A stretch of DNA of 61,100 nt. Origin: an uncultured Desulfobulbaceae bacterium (lineage in GTDB: Bacteria > Desulfobacterota > Desulfobulbia > Desulfobulbales > Desulfocapsaceae). The translations under genes and the position numbers were made by a program. The notes beneath the pieces are model-generated. The model did not search any database. It was given only the letters and a program-made list of their open reading frames with translations, and was not told the origin of the DNA. The DNA lies in the NCBI GenBank assembly GCA_903887485.1, contig CAISPV010000049.1, forward strand, positions 1 through 61,100, in the 5' to 3' direction. Within the stretch, counting starts at the first letter, position 1. Each line of letters begins with the position of its first letter. Positions 8,392-16,276 of the stretch are shown here, in pieces.

Positions 8392-8799
8392 CTACTTAAG
8401 ATTATAGAGGGGAGGCCGGAGCCTGCCCTGGGCCAGGTCATCCGGGGAAATCTGGTACAACTCCGCGTATTTCTGCAGGGTGGTGGCAGACAGTCGCTTA
8501 AAGAAAAAGGGAACAAGGTGCAGACAGACCTTCCACCGCGGCTGATTTGTATATTGGGCCAGCAGGCCGGTGTCCATCTGGTTGGCGGTCATGTAGTAGT
8601 GCAGACAGCTCACCCGACCGGCCGCAATTTTATCTTTGGATGCGGCAATGTTCTTGTCAATCTCCTGCCAGGCTTGGGTGTTGACAACGTTCACCGGCTG
8701 CCAGACATCATCCGGCGTACCTTTCCTGCTGACGGCATAGCTGAGAATTTTCAGGCCATTGGTGATGTTATCGTCGGCAGTGTGATCAGGCAGGGGCAT
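8392..8799 (-). CDS. Conserved-looking hypothetical protein upstream of the BtrH-like gene
   Basis: I do not recognise this 135-residue protein. It has no signal peptide or membrane segment. The C-terminal half is rich in aromatic and basic residues (NQPRWKVCLHLVPFFFKRL) followed by a helical stretch (TTLQKYAELYQISPDDL). It is the first gene of the leftward BtrH-ABC-ACP operon and ends about 17 nt before the proposed start of the BtrH-like gene, which suggests a related job such as an accessory or regulatory subunit. Confidence 0.7.
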   Translation of the reverse strand: MPLPDHTADDNITNGLKILSYAVSRKGTPDDVWQPVNVVNTQAWQEIDKNIAASKDKIAAGRVSCLHYYMTANQMDTGLLAQYTNQPRWKVCLHLVPFFFKRLSATTLQKYAELYQISPDDLAQGRLRPPLYNLK

Positions 8800-8897
8800 G
8801 GTTGATTATCAGGTAAAAGAGGTGCTATTGTGTAATTGCTTGGTATTGTTGTAACTTGCAGCATGAAGATTGATTCTGTCCCTTTTACTCGTGTGTT

Positions 8898-8952
8898 TAA
8901 CGCCTAGATAACCTGTAATTTCGTTACGAAATTACAGGTTATCTAGGCGTTA
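8898..8952. repeat. Perfect 27-bp palindrome, attC-like, overlapping the mrr stop codon
   Basis: Arms 8898-8924 and 8926-8952 are perfect inverted copies around a single central base. The outer boxes read GTTTAAC (8895-8901) and GTTAGAT (8949-8955), matching the integron core patterns RYYYAAC and GTTRRRY. The mrr stop codon (TAA, 8952-8950) lies inside the box, as is common for integron cassettes. No T-run follows, so it is not a standard terminator. Real attC sites usually have unpaired bases in one arm and this one has none, so the identification is tentative. Confidence 0.6.
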
Positions 8953-9825
8953 GATGTCCTCATTTTCGAAGAAGTCGTTGTCCAAGGTTTTCACCTCATA
9001 TGAGCTTTTCACCTGGACCCCAACCCCAAACTTGTACATCAGTTCTACCAACCGAAGCCCGTTTACTAGAATGATTGTGTGGTGGGCTTCCTTGGCTTTC
9101 TTCTTGGCATTATCATCAAATTCTGTAGTCGTAACAAATATTCCCTTGCTTGTATCGCCACTCATTGCACCAATGAAATTGCGTATTTCGGGTTCACGTA
9201 CTTTGTTGTCGGCATAGCGTTTGGCTTGAATGTAGATCTTTTCAAGGCCCAGTTGGTCCTCATTTATGATCCCATCAATTCCACCATCCCGAGATTTGGA
9301 CGTTTCAATGAACTCACCGTAGCCCATTCGGTTCAAGAGAATTAGGATGACCTTTTCAAAAGAATATGGGTCAACCAATTTGAGTTTCTGTAGCAGTTCG
9401 TTTTTGACGTTGTTCTCAATCTGCTCGATACCAGTATCGATGAGATCCTGTGGGCTTGAGCTTTCAATTTCACGTTTTTTGGAATTCCCATCTTCGGGCT
9501 GATAGAATCCAATCACGTCAGATTCTAATTGATCAATGGAAATGCTTTCAACTTTGGCAGATCGTCCTTTTTCAGTAATTTGTACAAATCCACGTTGGGG
9601 ATAATGAACAAGACCGCCTTTTTTCAAGTATGACTTTCCCCAGGCGATCCTATTTTCAAGAAGGCGATCACCGCTCTTTGTTGTCTGACTGAGCAATTCA
9701 ACCGGCAGATCTGAATAGAACTTCTCTTCGACAAGCCGAATCAGCTCTCTGCCCGGAATTATTCTTCCGTCGCGCAAAATGTCTATGATCGGCAAAAACG
9801 TGTCATTGAACTTTGGTAATTCCAT
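8950..9825 (-). CDS. mrr: Mrr-family type IV restriction endonuclease
   Basis: The 291-residue protein has the two-domain Mrr layout. The N-terminal winged-helix Mrr_N domain (about residues 3-95) includes IAWGKSYLKKGGLV and RGFVQITEKG. The C-terminal Mrr catalytic domain (about 145-275) has SRDGGIDG and YIQAKRY, corresponding to the D...QAK nuclease motif. Mrr enzymes cut modified DNA. I chose ATG at 9825 because GAGGAG lies at the right distance; an in-frame extension to 9891 lacks this. The gene is visibly more AT-rich than its neighbours and ends in an attC-like palindrome, which suggests horizontal arrival. Confidence 0.9.
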   Translation of the reverse strand: MELPKFNDTFLPIIDILRDGRIIPGRELIRLVEEKFYSDLPVELLSQTTKSGDRLLENRIAWGKSYLKKGGLVHYPQRGFVQITEKGRSAKVESISIDQLESDVIGFYQPEDGNSKKREIESSSPQDLIDTGIEQIENNVKNELLQKLKLVDPYSFEKVILILLNRMGYGEFIETSKSRDGGIDGIINEDQLGLEKIYIQAKRYADNKVREPEIRNFIGAMSGDTSKGIFVTTTEFDDNAKKKAKEAHHTIILVNGLRLVELMYKFGVGVQVKSSYEVKTLDNDFFENEDI

Positions 9826-9941
9826 TTTTCTACTCCTCTGCCCGAAGGGTCCATCTATCGAGGAAATTAGGGACACTCTCCGTATTCCCAAGTCACTTCT
9901 TCCGTTCTTAAACTAACACCATCCGGGACAGATTTCCTTTT

Positions 9942-10493
9942 TCAATCCCCCGCGTCACTCTTCTCCGGGACGTCGATATGACGGGAAAGAAACAGCGACT
10001 GAATGACCAGGAAGACCATGGTCATCCCGAGCATGCCAAAGAGTTTGAAGTTTACCCAGGTGTCGCGGTCGAAGTTGTACATCACGTAAAGATTGACCCC
10101 GCCCATGATCAGGAAGAAGGTGACCCAGCTTAAGTTGAGTCGCCGCCAGATCTGGTTCGGCAGGTTGATCTGGGTGCTCATCAGTCGCTCGACGACGGTC
10201 TTTTCCCCGAAGAACTGGCTGCCCAGAAAGGCGGCACCGAAAATCCAGTTGATCACGGTGGGCTTCCATTGGATGAACTGTTCGTTGTGCAGGTAGAGAG
10301 TCAGGCCGCCGAAGATCACCAGGATTGCCAGGGTGACCAACTGCATGGCCGCCACTTTGCGGGTTTTCAGCCAGGTGACGGCGACGTGCAGGAAGGTCGC
10401 GGCGATGGCGACAGCGGTGGCCACATAGATGTCGAACATCTTGTAGGCGATGAAAAAAAGGAGGATGGGCAGGAAATCGGTAAGGAGTTTCAT
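9942..10493 (-). CDS. yciB: YciB/IspZ inner membrane protein (septation protein A)
   Basis: The 183-residue protein has five hydrophobic segments and the YciB family patterns ADFLPILLFFIAYK-like start (LLTDFLPILLFFIAYKM), LIFGGLTLYLHNEQFIQWKP and the GVNLYVMYNF segment. YciB is an inner-membrane protein linked to envelope integrity and septation. It is separated by 2 nt from the PagL-like gene and probably shares its transcript (11763 to 9942), placing it with outer-membrane lipid A functions. Confidence 0.93.
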   Translation of the reverse strand: MKLLTDFLPILLFFIAYKMFDIYVATAVAIAATFLHVAVTWLKTRKVAAMQLVTLAILVIFGGLTLYLHNEQFIQWKPTVINWIFGAAFLGSQFFGEKTVVERLMSTQINLPNQIWRRLNLSWVTFFLIMGGVNLYVMYNFDRDTWVNFKLFGMLGMTMVFLVIQSLFLSRHIDVPEKSDAGD

Positions 10494-10495
10494 GG

Positions 10496-11119
10496 TTAAA
10501 AGGTAACTCCAACCAGCAGTTTACAGGAGTTCAGCGGGTCGTTTGGCTCCTCGCTGCCGCCATTGGAGATATGATGGTAACGCATTTCCAGCAGCAGATT
10601 GTAGTTCTTGGCCATCTCATATTCCAGCCCGATGCCGAACTGATAATTGCCGTTCAACTCCGCCCCCATGCCGGGAACATCGGCAAAACTGTAAACCGGG
10701 CCGCCGCCGCCAAACAGATAGGGGTGGATTTTCTGATCGGCGGTAAAGGTGTAACAGGCGAGAAAATTCATGCCAATCATGGCGGAGGTGTCGGGGCTGA
10801 CGACAAAATGGACGGGCACCTCAATCAGGATGGAATGAAAGCCGCGATACCAGCCGGAACCGATATCATCAAAAATAACGTGATTGTAGCGGGGGACAAG
10901 GTCAATGGTTTCGACCCGCTGAGTGGTCTGGCCCCAGCCCGGAAAACTCTGGCCATAGCCGCCCAGCACGGCCCAGGTGTCTTTTGAGGTGTCAATGGCG
11001 GCGGCATCGGCAGAATCAGTTCGCATAATAATTTGCGACGTCAGGAGAAAAACGAGAAAAAAGATGGCGGCATGACTGCTGCTGGATTGTTTTTTCCATA
11101 GAGATTTTTGGTTGCTCAT
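10496..11119 (-). CDS. PagL-like lipid A 3-O-deacylase (outer membrane beta-barrel)
   Basis: The 207-residue protein has a long N-terminal hydrophobic signal region (AAIFFLVFLLTSQIIM), alternating beta-barrel strands and the PagL/acyloxyacyl hydrolase motif RYHHISNGG near the C-terminus, which contains the active-site His and Ser. It ends in Phe, as outer membrane proteins do. PagL removes the 3-O acyl chain of lipid A. The ATG overlaps the stop of the upstream lipoprotein gene as ATGA. Confidence 0.85.
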   Translation of the reverse strand: MSNQKSLWKKQSSSSHAAIFFLVFLLTSQIIMRTDSADAAAIDTSKDTWAVLGGYGQSFPGWGQTTQRVETIDLVPRYNHVIFDDIGSGWYRGFHSILIEVPVHFVVSPDTSAMIGMNFLACYTFTADQKIHPYLFGGGGPVYSFADVPGMGAELNGNYQFGIGLEYEMAKNYNLLLEMRYHHISNGGSEEPNDPLNSCKLLVGVTF

Positions 11120-11763
11120 TTTTTCTTGCCTTTGACAGGGGTTTTCTGTGTTGGTGCTGAAATATCTTTCTTTTCTGGCATGGAATCAACGACATACTTG
11201 GCCACAACTTTTCCCATATCGTCAAGCAAGGTATTGTCAGAACCACTCCAAGATGCGCCCCAGGCATTGTTCCAACTGGACATTTTTTCTTCGCGGACTA
11301 TTTTCTTGGTGGCACTGTCAATGAGTTGAAGATTCAACTCAACTCCTGAACTACCTGCCATGGGCCCGCCCCAGATGCGGGCAGATGTAGAAACAATACG
11401 CATTTCTGTAATATCTGCCTTGATAATCAGCGTATCTCCAGTAGCAGGCTGTTCTTCTGAGGCGGTAATAACTTTCTTGAAACGGTCTTCCATCTGTAAC
11501 GAGGTCATCATGCCGTGCTGTACTTCCTTGGCGGCCTGGGGGTAATCTTTGGCAATTTCTGGTTTTGCGGTAAAAGTGGAAAACATGAGATTGTCATAGG
11601 GCTTTTCTAATTTTTTTACGACAGGAGCGGCGGTTGAATCAGCTTGACTTGTCTGCACTGCTGGATTTGCTGGATCAGCTTGTTTCTGGGTACCGCCACA
11701 AGCAACAAGGAGGAAGAGAATAAGGCATGGAGTCAATGGTTTCAAAGGTGAAAATAATTGCAT
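11116..11763 (-). CDS. DUF4410 domain lipoprotein
   Basis: The 215-residue protein begins with a lipoprotein signal ending LLVACGG, so Cys22 should be lipidated. The mature part carries a DUF4410-like domain (about residues 55-190). The tail is lysine-rich (KTPVKGKKK). Its function is unknown; such proteins are exported to the envelope. It is the first gene of the lipoprotein-pagL-yciB operon and diverges from the CrtI-like gene across about 200 nt. Confidence 0.8.
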   Translation of the reverse strand: MQLFSPLKPLTPCLILFLLVACGGTQKQADPANPAVQTSQADSTAAPVVKKLEKPYDNLMFSTFTAKPEIAKDYPQAAKEVQHGMMTSLQMEDRFKKVITASEEQPATGDTLIIKADITEMRIVSTSARIWGGPMAGSSGVELNLQLIDSATKKIVREEKMSSWNNAWGASWSGSDNTLLDDMGKVVAKYVVDSMPEKKDISAPTQKTPVKGKKK

Positions 11764-11970
11764 GATCGCGGCCTTTGTATTGAGTGTTTGTCTTGTTCAG
11801 ATTATAAACTTTAATCTGCGCTGGTGATGAATTGGTAAATTTATTCACAATATCCATTAAAAAAGGATGCCTGTCAAGGATAACTGCTGGATTTTCTGTG
11901 CTGTTAGCCGCTATCCTTGAGGTTCCCTTGAATTCCCCCTTCTCTGGTTTTCTGATTGAGGCAAGATACC

Positions 11971-13452
11971 ATGAACAATGCTGATATGAAGAAAGTCCTG
12001 ATTATCGGATCCGGAATCGGCGGATTGAGCGCCGGCATTATTCTGGCTAGGCTTGGTTTTGAGGTCACGGTGGTCGAGAAAAACAGGCAGCCCGGCGGGA
12101 TGATGCGCAGCTATGTGCGTCAGGGTGTGCATTGCAATGTCGGCCTGCATTATCTGGGGGCGCTTGATGAAGGGCAGGTGCTGCGCCGCTGTTTTGATTA
12201 TCTCGGAGTTACGGCCGATTTGCCCCTCGTACGGATGGGCATGGACGGCCCCATCGACCGCTATCTGTTTACCGATAAGGGATTGGGGATTGATTCGTTT
12301 GATGTGCCTGCCGGGTTCGAGGCCTACGAGGCCAATTTGCGGGCCGCCTTTCCCGCTCAGAAGTCGCAGATCGATGCCTTGATGACGATGCTGCGCCGCA
12401 GCGCCGGTCAGTTTGATCAACTGGATTTTCTCTATGCGGATAAACCGATGCAATCCTGGTTTGAACAGGCGGAGCCGCTGGGAGCAATTTTCGATCGTCT
12501 GGGTTGCAGCCCTGGGTTGCGGGCGGTGTTTGGCCTGCCTTCGGTGCTGATCGGGGTTCCACCGGCAGTCTGTCCGCAATTTTATCACACCATGACCTTG
12601 GCCAGTTATCTGTTTTCTGCCTGGCGCCTGGCGAGCAACGGGGCGCACATGGCCGATGTGTGCGCCCGGCGTCTGGCATCTCTTGGCGGTCAAGTGCGTA
12701 CCGGCGATGCGGTCGCCCGGATTCGAATAGCGGACGGCAGTGTGCGGGGAGTCACCCTAACATCGGGTGAGACTCTCGATGCTGATCTGGTCATCGGTGC
12801 CATTCATCCCAAGGAGGTCGTGGGACTGCTCGAACCCGAGAGCCTCAAACCCTCGTATCGTCGTCGCATTCAGGCCTTGACCGATACCCGAGCCATGGCG
12901 GCGGTTCATGCCCTGGTGCCGGCCAACCAGCATCCGGCCATCGCCCACAACCTGTTTGCCGTCCAGACTGATGCTGCCGGTGATACGCGTGATATGATCT
13001 ATATGCAACTGCGTCCCAGTGAGCGACCGGATCAGAATCTGCTTTCCTTGATCACTTCCGGTCATGAAGCCCTGTGGGATCGTTGGCAGCATACTGTCAG
13101 CGGCCAACGAGGTGACGAATATCTCCAGACGAAAATGGAGTTTGCCCATCGATTGATTGCCCAGGCTGAAAAAATTACCGGTCCTCTCAGTGGAGTGCGT
13201 CTGCTGGACGTCTCCACGCCACTGACGACCAGGGATTGGGTGAACAGTCCCAATGGCTCGGCGTACGGGGTCATGCGTTCGACGGAGCAACTGCTTTCGG
13301 CCGCCATGCTGAACCGTTCGTCGGTGCGGGGGTTGTTCCTGGCCGGTCAGAGCGTTATGGCCCCAGGCGTTCTGGGCACCATTATCGGCTCGCTGGCAAC
13401 GGTGCAGTTTATCGTCGGCCCTGAACGGTTCAGGCAGGAGGTCAGGATTTAG
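11971..13452 (+). CDS. CrtI/phytoene-desaturase-like FAD oxidoreductase
   Basis: The 493-residue flavoprotein has an N-terminal dinucleotide-binding motif GSGIGGLSAGIILAR followed by VVEKNRQPGGMM, and a C-terminal FAD-contacting segment (RGLFLAGQSVMAPGVLG). This is the family of phytoene desaturases and carotenoid isomerases, which oxidise or isomerise polyunsaturated chains at the membrane. ATG at 11971 has GAGG nine bases upstream; a TTG at 11956 is possible. It heads a rightward set with a B12-type radical SAM gene and a ketosynthase III. No carotenoid genes (crtB, crtE) are present in the window, so an acyl chain is the more likely substrate. Confidence 0.85.
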   Translation: MNNADMKKVLIIGSGIGGLSAGIILARLGFEVTVVEKNRQPGGMMRSYVRQGVHCNVGLHYLGALDEGQVLRRCFDYLGVTADLPLVRMGMDGPIDRYLFTDKGLGIDSFDVPAGFEAYEANLRAAFPAQKSQIDALMTMLRRSAGQFDQLDFLYADKPMQSWFEQAEPLGAIFDRLGCSPGLRAVFGLPSVLIGVPPAVCPQFYHTMTLASYLFSAWRLASNGAHMADVCARRLASLGGQVRTGDAVARIRIADGSVRGVTLTSGETLDADLVIGAIHPKEVVGLLEPESLKPSYRRRIQALTDTRAMAAVHALVPANQHPAIAHNLFAVQTDAAGDTRDMIYMQLRPSERPDQNLLSLITSGHEALWDRWQHTVSGQRGDEYLQTKMEFAHRLIAQAEKITGPLSGVRLLDVSTPLTTRDWVNSPNGSAYGVMRSTEQLLSAAMLNRSSVRGLFLAGQSVMAPGVLGTIIGSLATVQFIVGPERFRQEVRI

Positions 13453-13454
13453 GG

Positions 13455-13499
13455 GCCGTTATGAAATGAGCAGTGCTTTTTTGCTTATTTCATAACGGC
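13455..13499. terminator. Hairpin after the CrtI-like gene
   Basis: Arms GCCGTTATGAAATGAGC (13455-13471) and its near-perfect complement (13483-13499) flank an 11-nt loop containing a T6 run. It starts three bases after the stop codon. The hairpin is stable enough to act as a terminator or mRNA stabiliser, but the T-run is in the loop rather than after the stem. A related AGGGG(T/C)CGTTATGAAA sequence occurs near 17298, upstream of the SPASM-type gene. Confidence 0.5.
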
Positions 13500-13729
13500 A
13501 CCTTATGCCGCTTCAAAGAAACAGCCAATCTTTACCGGATGTTTTTTTGAGCGGCGTCTGGCAGATAACATACAAGGGATCCTGCCCTTGTCGGAGAGCC
13601 CAAGTTAATGGGGGCGGGATTTTTTTTGGTCGCCAAAGTCCATGCCGGTTGGTATGTTTTCGGCATTGGCTTTCTTTTATGGTTTGATTTTATCTGGATC
13701 AGCGTCTCATGTAGTTCCAGTTTGTGTTT

Positions 13730-15028
13730 ATGATGAATATTCTTCTTATCAATCCCCCGAATTGCGGGCGCAGTATTCCTGAAGAGCGTTATGGAATAAC
13801 ATCGCTCAAACAGATTTTTCGTGGCGAACCCCTTGCCTTGGAAGAGCTGGCCGGCAATCTGCTGGAGCAGAGGGTGCGTATCCTTGACCTGAAGGCCGAC
13901 CCTGATGGCCTGGATGCGGAGTTGCGCGAATTTCAACCGGAGGTAGTTGGGATTACCGGGGTGACCTGCGAGGCGAACACCATGCTCCAGATTGCCGCCA
14001 GGGTTAAGGAATCCTGCCCGGCAACCGTGGTGGTAGGCGGTATCCATGCCAGCAATGATCCGGCGTTTTTCAATCATGAGGCGGTTGATTATATCGTGGT
14101 CGGAATCGGCAAAAAGGTCTTTGCCGATCTGGCGCGCGCAGTAGAGGGCGGTAATGATGCCAGTGCGTTGCCTGGAGTGATACGGACCAGGCCCGGCACG
14201 CAGGTTGAGCGGCCGCCCCTACGGAACCGTGTGGATGATCTGGTCATGGAGCGGCCTCCTGCTTATGGGCTGGTAAGCCGCTACCGTTCGCACTATATCC
14301 TTGAAAAACTGGGCATCAATATGGGTTTTGTCGCCTCGGCCTACGGCTGCCCGCACCGGTGTCTGTTCTGCTCCATTTACGGCCAGACGGGCGGCGGCTA
14401 CCTGACAAAATCCATTGACACCGTTATTCGGGATATCGGTCTGCTGCCTGACATCCCGATCATCAGGCTGGTGGACGCCAACACCTTTGGCGATATCAAG
14501 CGGGCGAAAGCACTGGGACGTGCCCTGCTGGCCTCGGGTTTGAAGAAACAGTATCTGGCCGATATCCGCTCTGATACGGTTGTCCGCCATCCGGAAATGC
14601 TGCGGCAGTGGAAAGAGGCGGGCTTGCGGGCCGTGATTATCGGCTTTGAGGGGATTGATGATGCCAGTCTGTCGGCCATGAACAAGGCCAATCAGGCATC
14701 GATGAACGCGGAGGCCATCGCCATTTTGAATGATCTGGGAATTACTATTGTCGGTGATTTTATTATCTCGCCCGACTATGATGAGTCTGACTTTGACCGC
14801 CTGGATACCTATCTTGGGGGCCGGCGAATTGATCTGCCGATGATCACCGTCATGACTCCCTTGCCGGGGACGGCCCTGTACCGGCAAGAGCATCACCGGA
14901 TCATCAACCATAACCTTGATTATTACACCCTGACCAATGCCGTCACCCCAACCAGACTTGACGAACAGCGGTTTTACAGCCGCTACGCACAGCTCCTTGC
15001 CAACAGTCATCAAAACGCCAGGTTATAG
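13730..15028 (+). CDS. B12-binding-type radical SAM protein (rSAM 1)
   Basis: The 432-residue protein has an N-terminal cobalamin-binding-like Rossmann domain (LLINPPNCGR, about residues 1-140). A radical SAM barrel follows, with the 4Fe-4S motif CPHRCLFC near residue 205. Members of this class methylate or rearrange unactivated carbons, or form carbon rings, using SAM with or without cobalamin. The start is ATG at 13730 or 13733; no strong ribosome site is seen. The KASIII gene begins 3 nt after the stop, so the two are coupled. The substrate is likely a carrier-bound acyl chain (inference). Confidence 0.88.
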   Translation: MMNILLINPPNCGRSIPEERYGITSLKQIFRGEPLALEELAGNLLEQRVRILDLKADPDGLDAELREFQPEVVGITGVTCEANTMLQIAARVKESCPATVVVGGIHASNDPAFFNHEAVDYIVVGIGKKVFADLARAVEGGNDASALPGVIRTRPGTQVERPPLRNRVDDLVMERPPAYGLVSRYRSHYILEKLGINMGFVASAYGCPHRCLFCSIYGQTGGGYLTKSIDTVIRDIGLLPDIPIIRLVDANTFGDIKRAKALGRALLASGLKKQYLADIRSDTVVRHPEMLRQWKEAGLRAVIIGFEGIDDASLSAMNKANQASMNAEAIAILNDLGITIVGDFIISPDYDESDFDRLDTYLGGRRIDLPMITVMTPLPGTALYRQEHHRIINHNLDYYTLTNAVTPTRLDEQRFYSRYAQLLANSHQNARL

Positions 15029-15031
15029 ACT

Positions 15032-16189
15032 ATGAATGCTTTTATCACCGCCGTTTCCGCCTTTCTTCCCGGTCAACCGGTGCGTAATGCTGATCTGGAC
15101 CGGTATCTGGGGAAGGTGGAGCGGATCGCGGCCCGGACCAGGCAGATTATCCTTGCCAATAACGGTATTGAGAGCAGGCACTATGCCATTGACCCGGAAA
15201 CAGGGGCCGCCACCCACAGCAATGCCCAGCTTGCGGCCGAGGCCGTGCGTCGTTTAGTGCCTCCAGGCGAGGAGCTGCCCAGCCGCTTTCTGGAATGCCT
15301 CTGCTGCGGCACCTCATCGCCTGATCAGCTCATGCCTGGTCATGGCGTCATGGTGCATGGGGAGTTGGGGCTTGGGCCGTGCGAGGTGATCAGCACGGCC
15401 GGGATCTGTCTCTCCGGGGTCACCGCCCTGAAATACGGCGCCATGTCAGTGGCCCTTGGGTTGACGAACAGTGCGGTTGCCACCGGCTCTGAGCTGGCCT
15501 CCACCTTCATGCGCACGGCTTTCTTCCAGGCCATGCAGGATGAGGTTGCTCAGCCGGAAGGCAGTAAGCGCCATCCGGCCTTTTCTTTCGAGGCGGAATT
15601 CTTGCGCTGGATGCTCTCTGATGGTGCCGGAGCGGTCCTGATTGAAAACAAACCGTCACCAGACCGTCTTTCTTTGCAGATCGACTGGCTGGAGATTATC
15701 TCCCATGCCCATTGCCTGGAGGCCTGCATGTATGCCGGTGCCGTCAAACAGGAAGACGGCAGCCTCAGGGGCTGGCGGGAGTATGCGGTGGGGAGTGACG
15801 CGGTATGGCACAATGTCATGACCGTTAAACAGGATGCCCGGCTGCTCAACCGGGAGGTGATTCGGACCCTGGTCGGTAAAAGTTTGCCTCCGGTTGCGGC
15901 CAAACACGGTCTGAGGCCAGAGGATATCGACTGGTTCCTGCCCCATTATTCCTCGCAATACTTTCAGGAACCGCTTCGGCAGCAATTACAGGAGATCGAT
16001 TTTGTCATCCCGGCGGAGCGCTGGTTTACCAATCTGGCGAGCAGGGGCAATACCGGTTCCGCCTCCTTTTATATCATGCTGGAAGAGCTGTTTGCTTCCG
16101 GCAGGCTGCAAAAAGGAGAGAGAATACTGGGCTTTATCCCTGAAAGCGGCAGGTTCTCCGCGGGCTGGATGCTGCTGACGGTCGTTTGA
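15032..16189 (+). CDS. Beta-ketoacyl-ACP synthase III-like (FabH/DarB-like)
   Basis: The 385-residue thiolase-fold enzyme has the KASIII catalytic triad: Cys in STAGICLSG (about residue 128), His in FLPHYSSQYF and Asn in NLASRGNTGSAS. KASIII enzymes start chains by condensing an acyl-CoA with malonyl-ACP; DarB-like members join two acyl units. The protein is longer than E. coli FabH by about 65 residues. It follows rSAM 1 by 3 nt. Its convergent neighbour ends 57 nt away, across a heptamer-repeat hairpin. Confidence 0.88.
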   Translation: MNAFITAVSAFLPGQPVRNADLDRYLGKVERIAARTRQIILANNGIESRHYAIDPETGAATHSNAQLAAEAVRRLVPPGEELPSRFLECLCCGTSSPDQLMPGHGVMVHGELGLGPCEVISTAGICLSGVTALKYGAMSVALGLTNSAVATGSELASTFMRTAFFQAMQDEVAQPEGSKRHPAFSFEAEFLRWMLSDGAGAVLIENKPSPDRLSLQIDWLEIISHAHCLEACMYAGAVKQEDGSLRGWREYAVGSDAVWHNVMTVKQDARLLNREVIRTLVGKSLPPVAAKHGLRPEDIDWFLPHYSSQYFQEPLRQQLQEIDFVIPAERWFTNLASRGNTGSASFYIMLEELFASGRLQKGERILGFIPESGRFSAGWMLLTVV

Positions 16190-16192
16190 GTA

Positions 16193-16276
16193 GAAGGCTG
16201 AAGACCGAAGGACAACCAGCGAAAAATAGGCGGCACGTCAGTGCCTTCAGCCTTCAGCCTTCTCACCTTCAGTCTT
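16193..16276. repeat. Heptamer-repeat hairpin between convergent genes (locus 1)
   Basis: A left arm GAAGGCTGAAGACCGAAGG (16193-16211) faces a right arm of CCTTCAG units (16243-16276). It consists of copies of a 7-nt unit (AAGGCTG / CTTCAGC) arranged head to head, able to form a stem between two convergent genes. The right arm encodes the last codons (KAEG, stop) of the SPASM-type protein. The same unit recurs at 19683, 20091, 21415 and 41925. Confidence 0.8.

Noticed and set aside
8898-8952. Simple rho-independent terminator for mrr
   Set aside because: The stem is perfect and long but has no following T-run in either direction and includes the stop codon; attC-like or other palindromic element fits better.
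11971-13452. Carotenoid biosynthesis as the role of the CrtI-like gene
   Set aside because: No phytoene synthase or prenyl synthase is in the window; the neighbours are radical SAM and ketosynthase genes.
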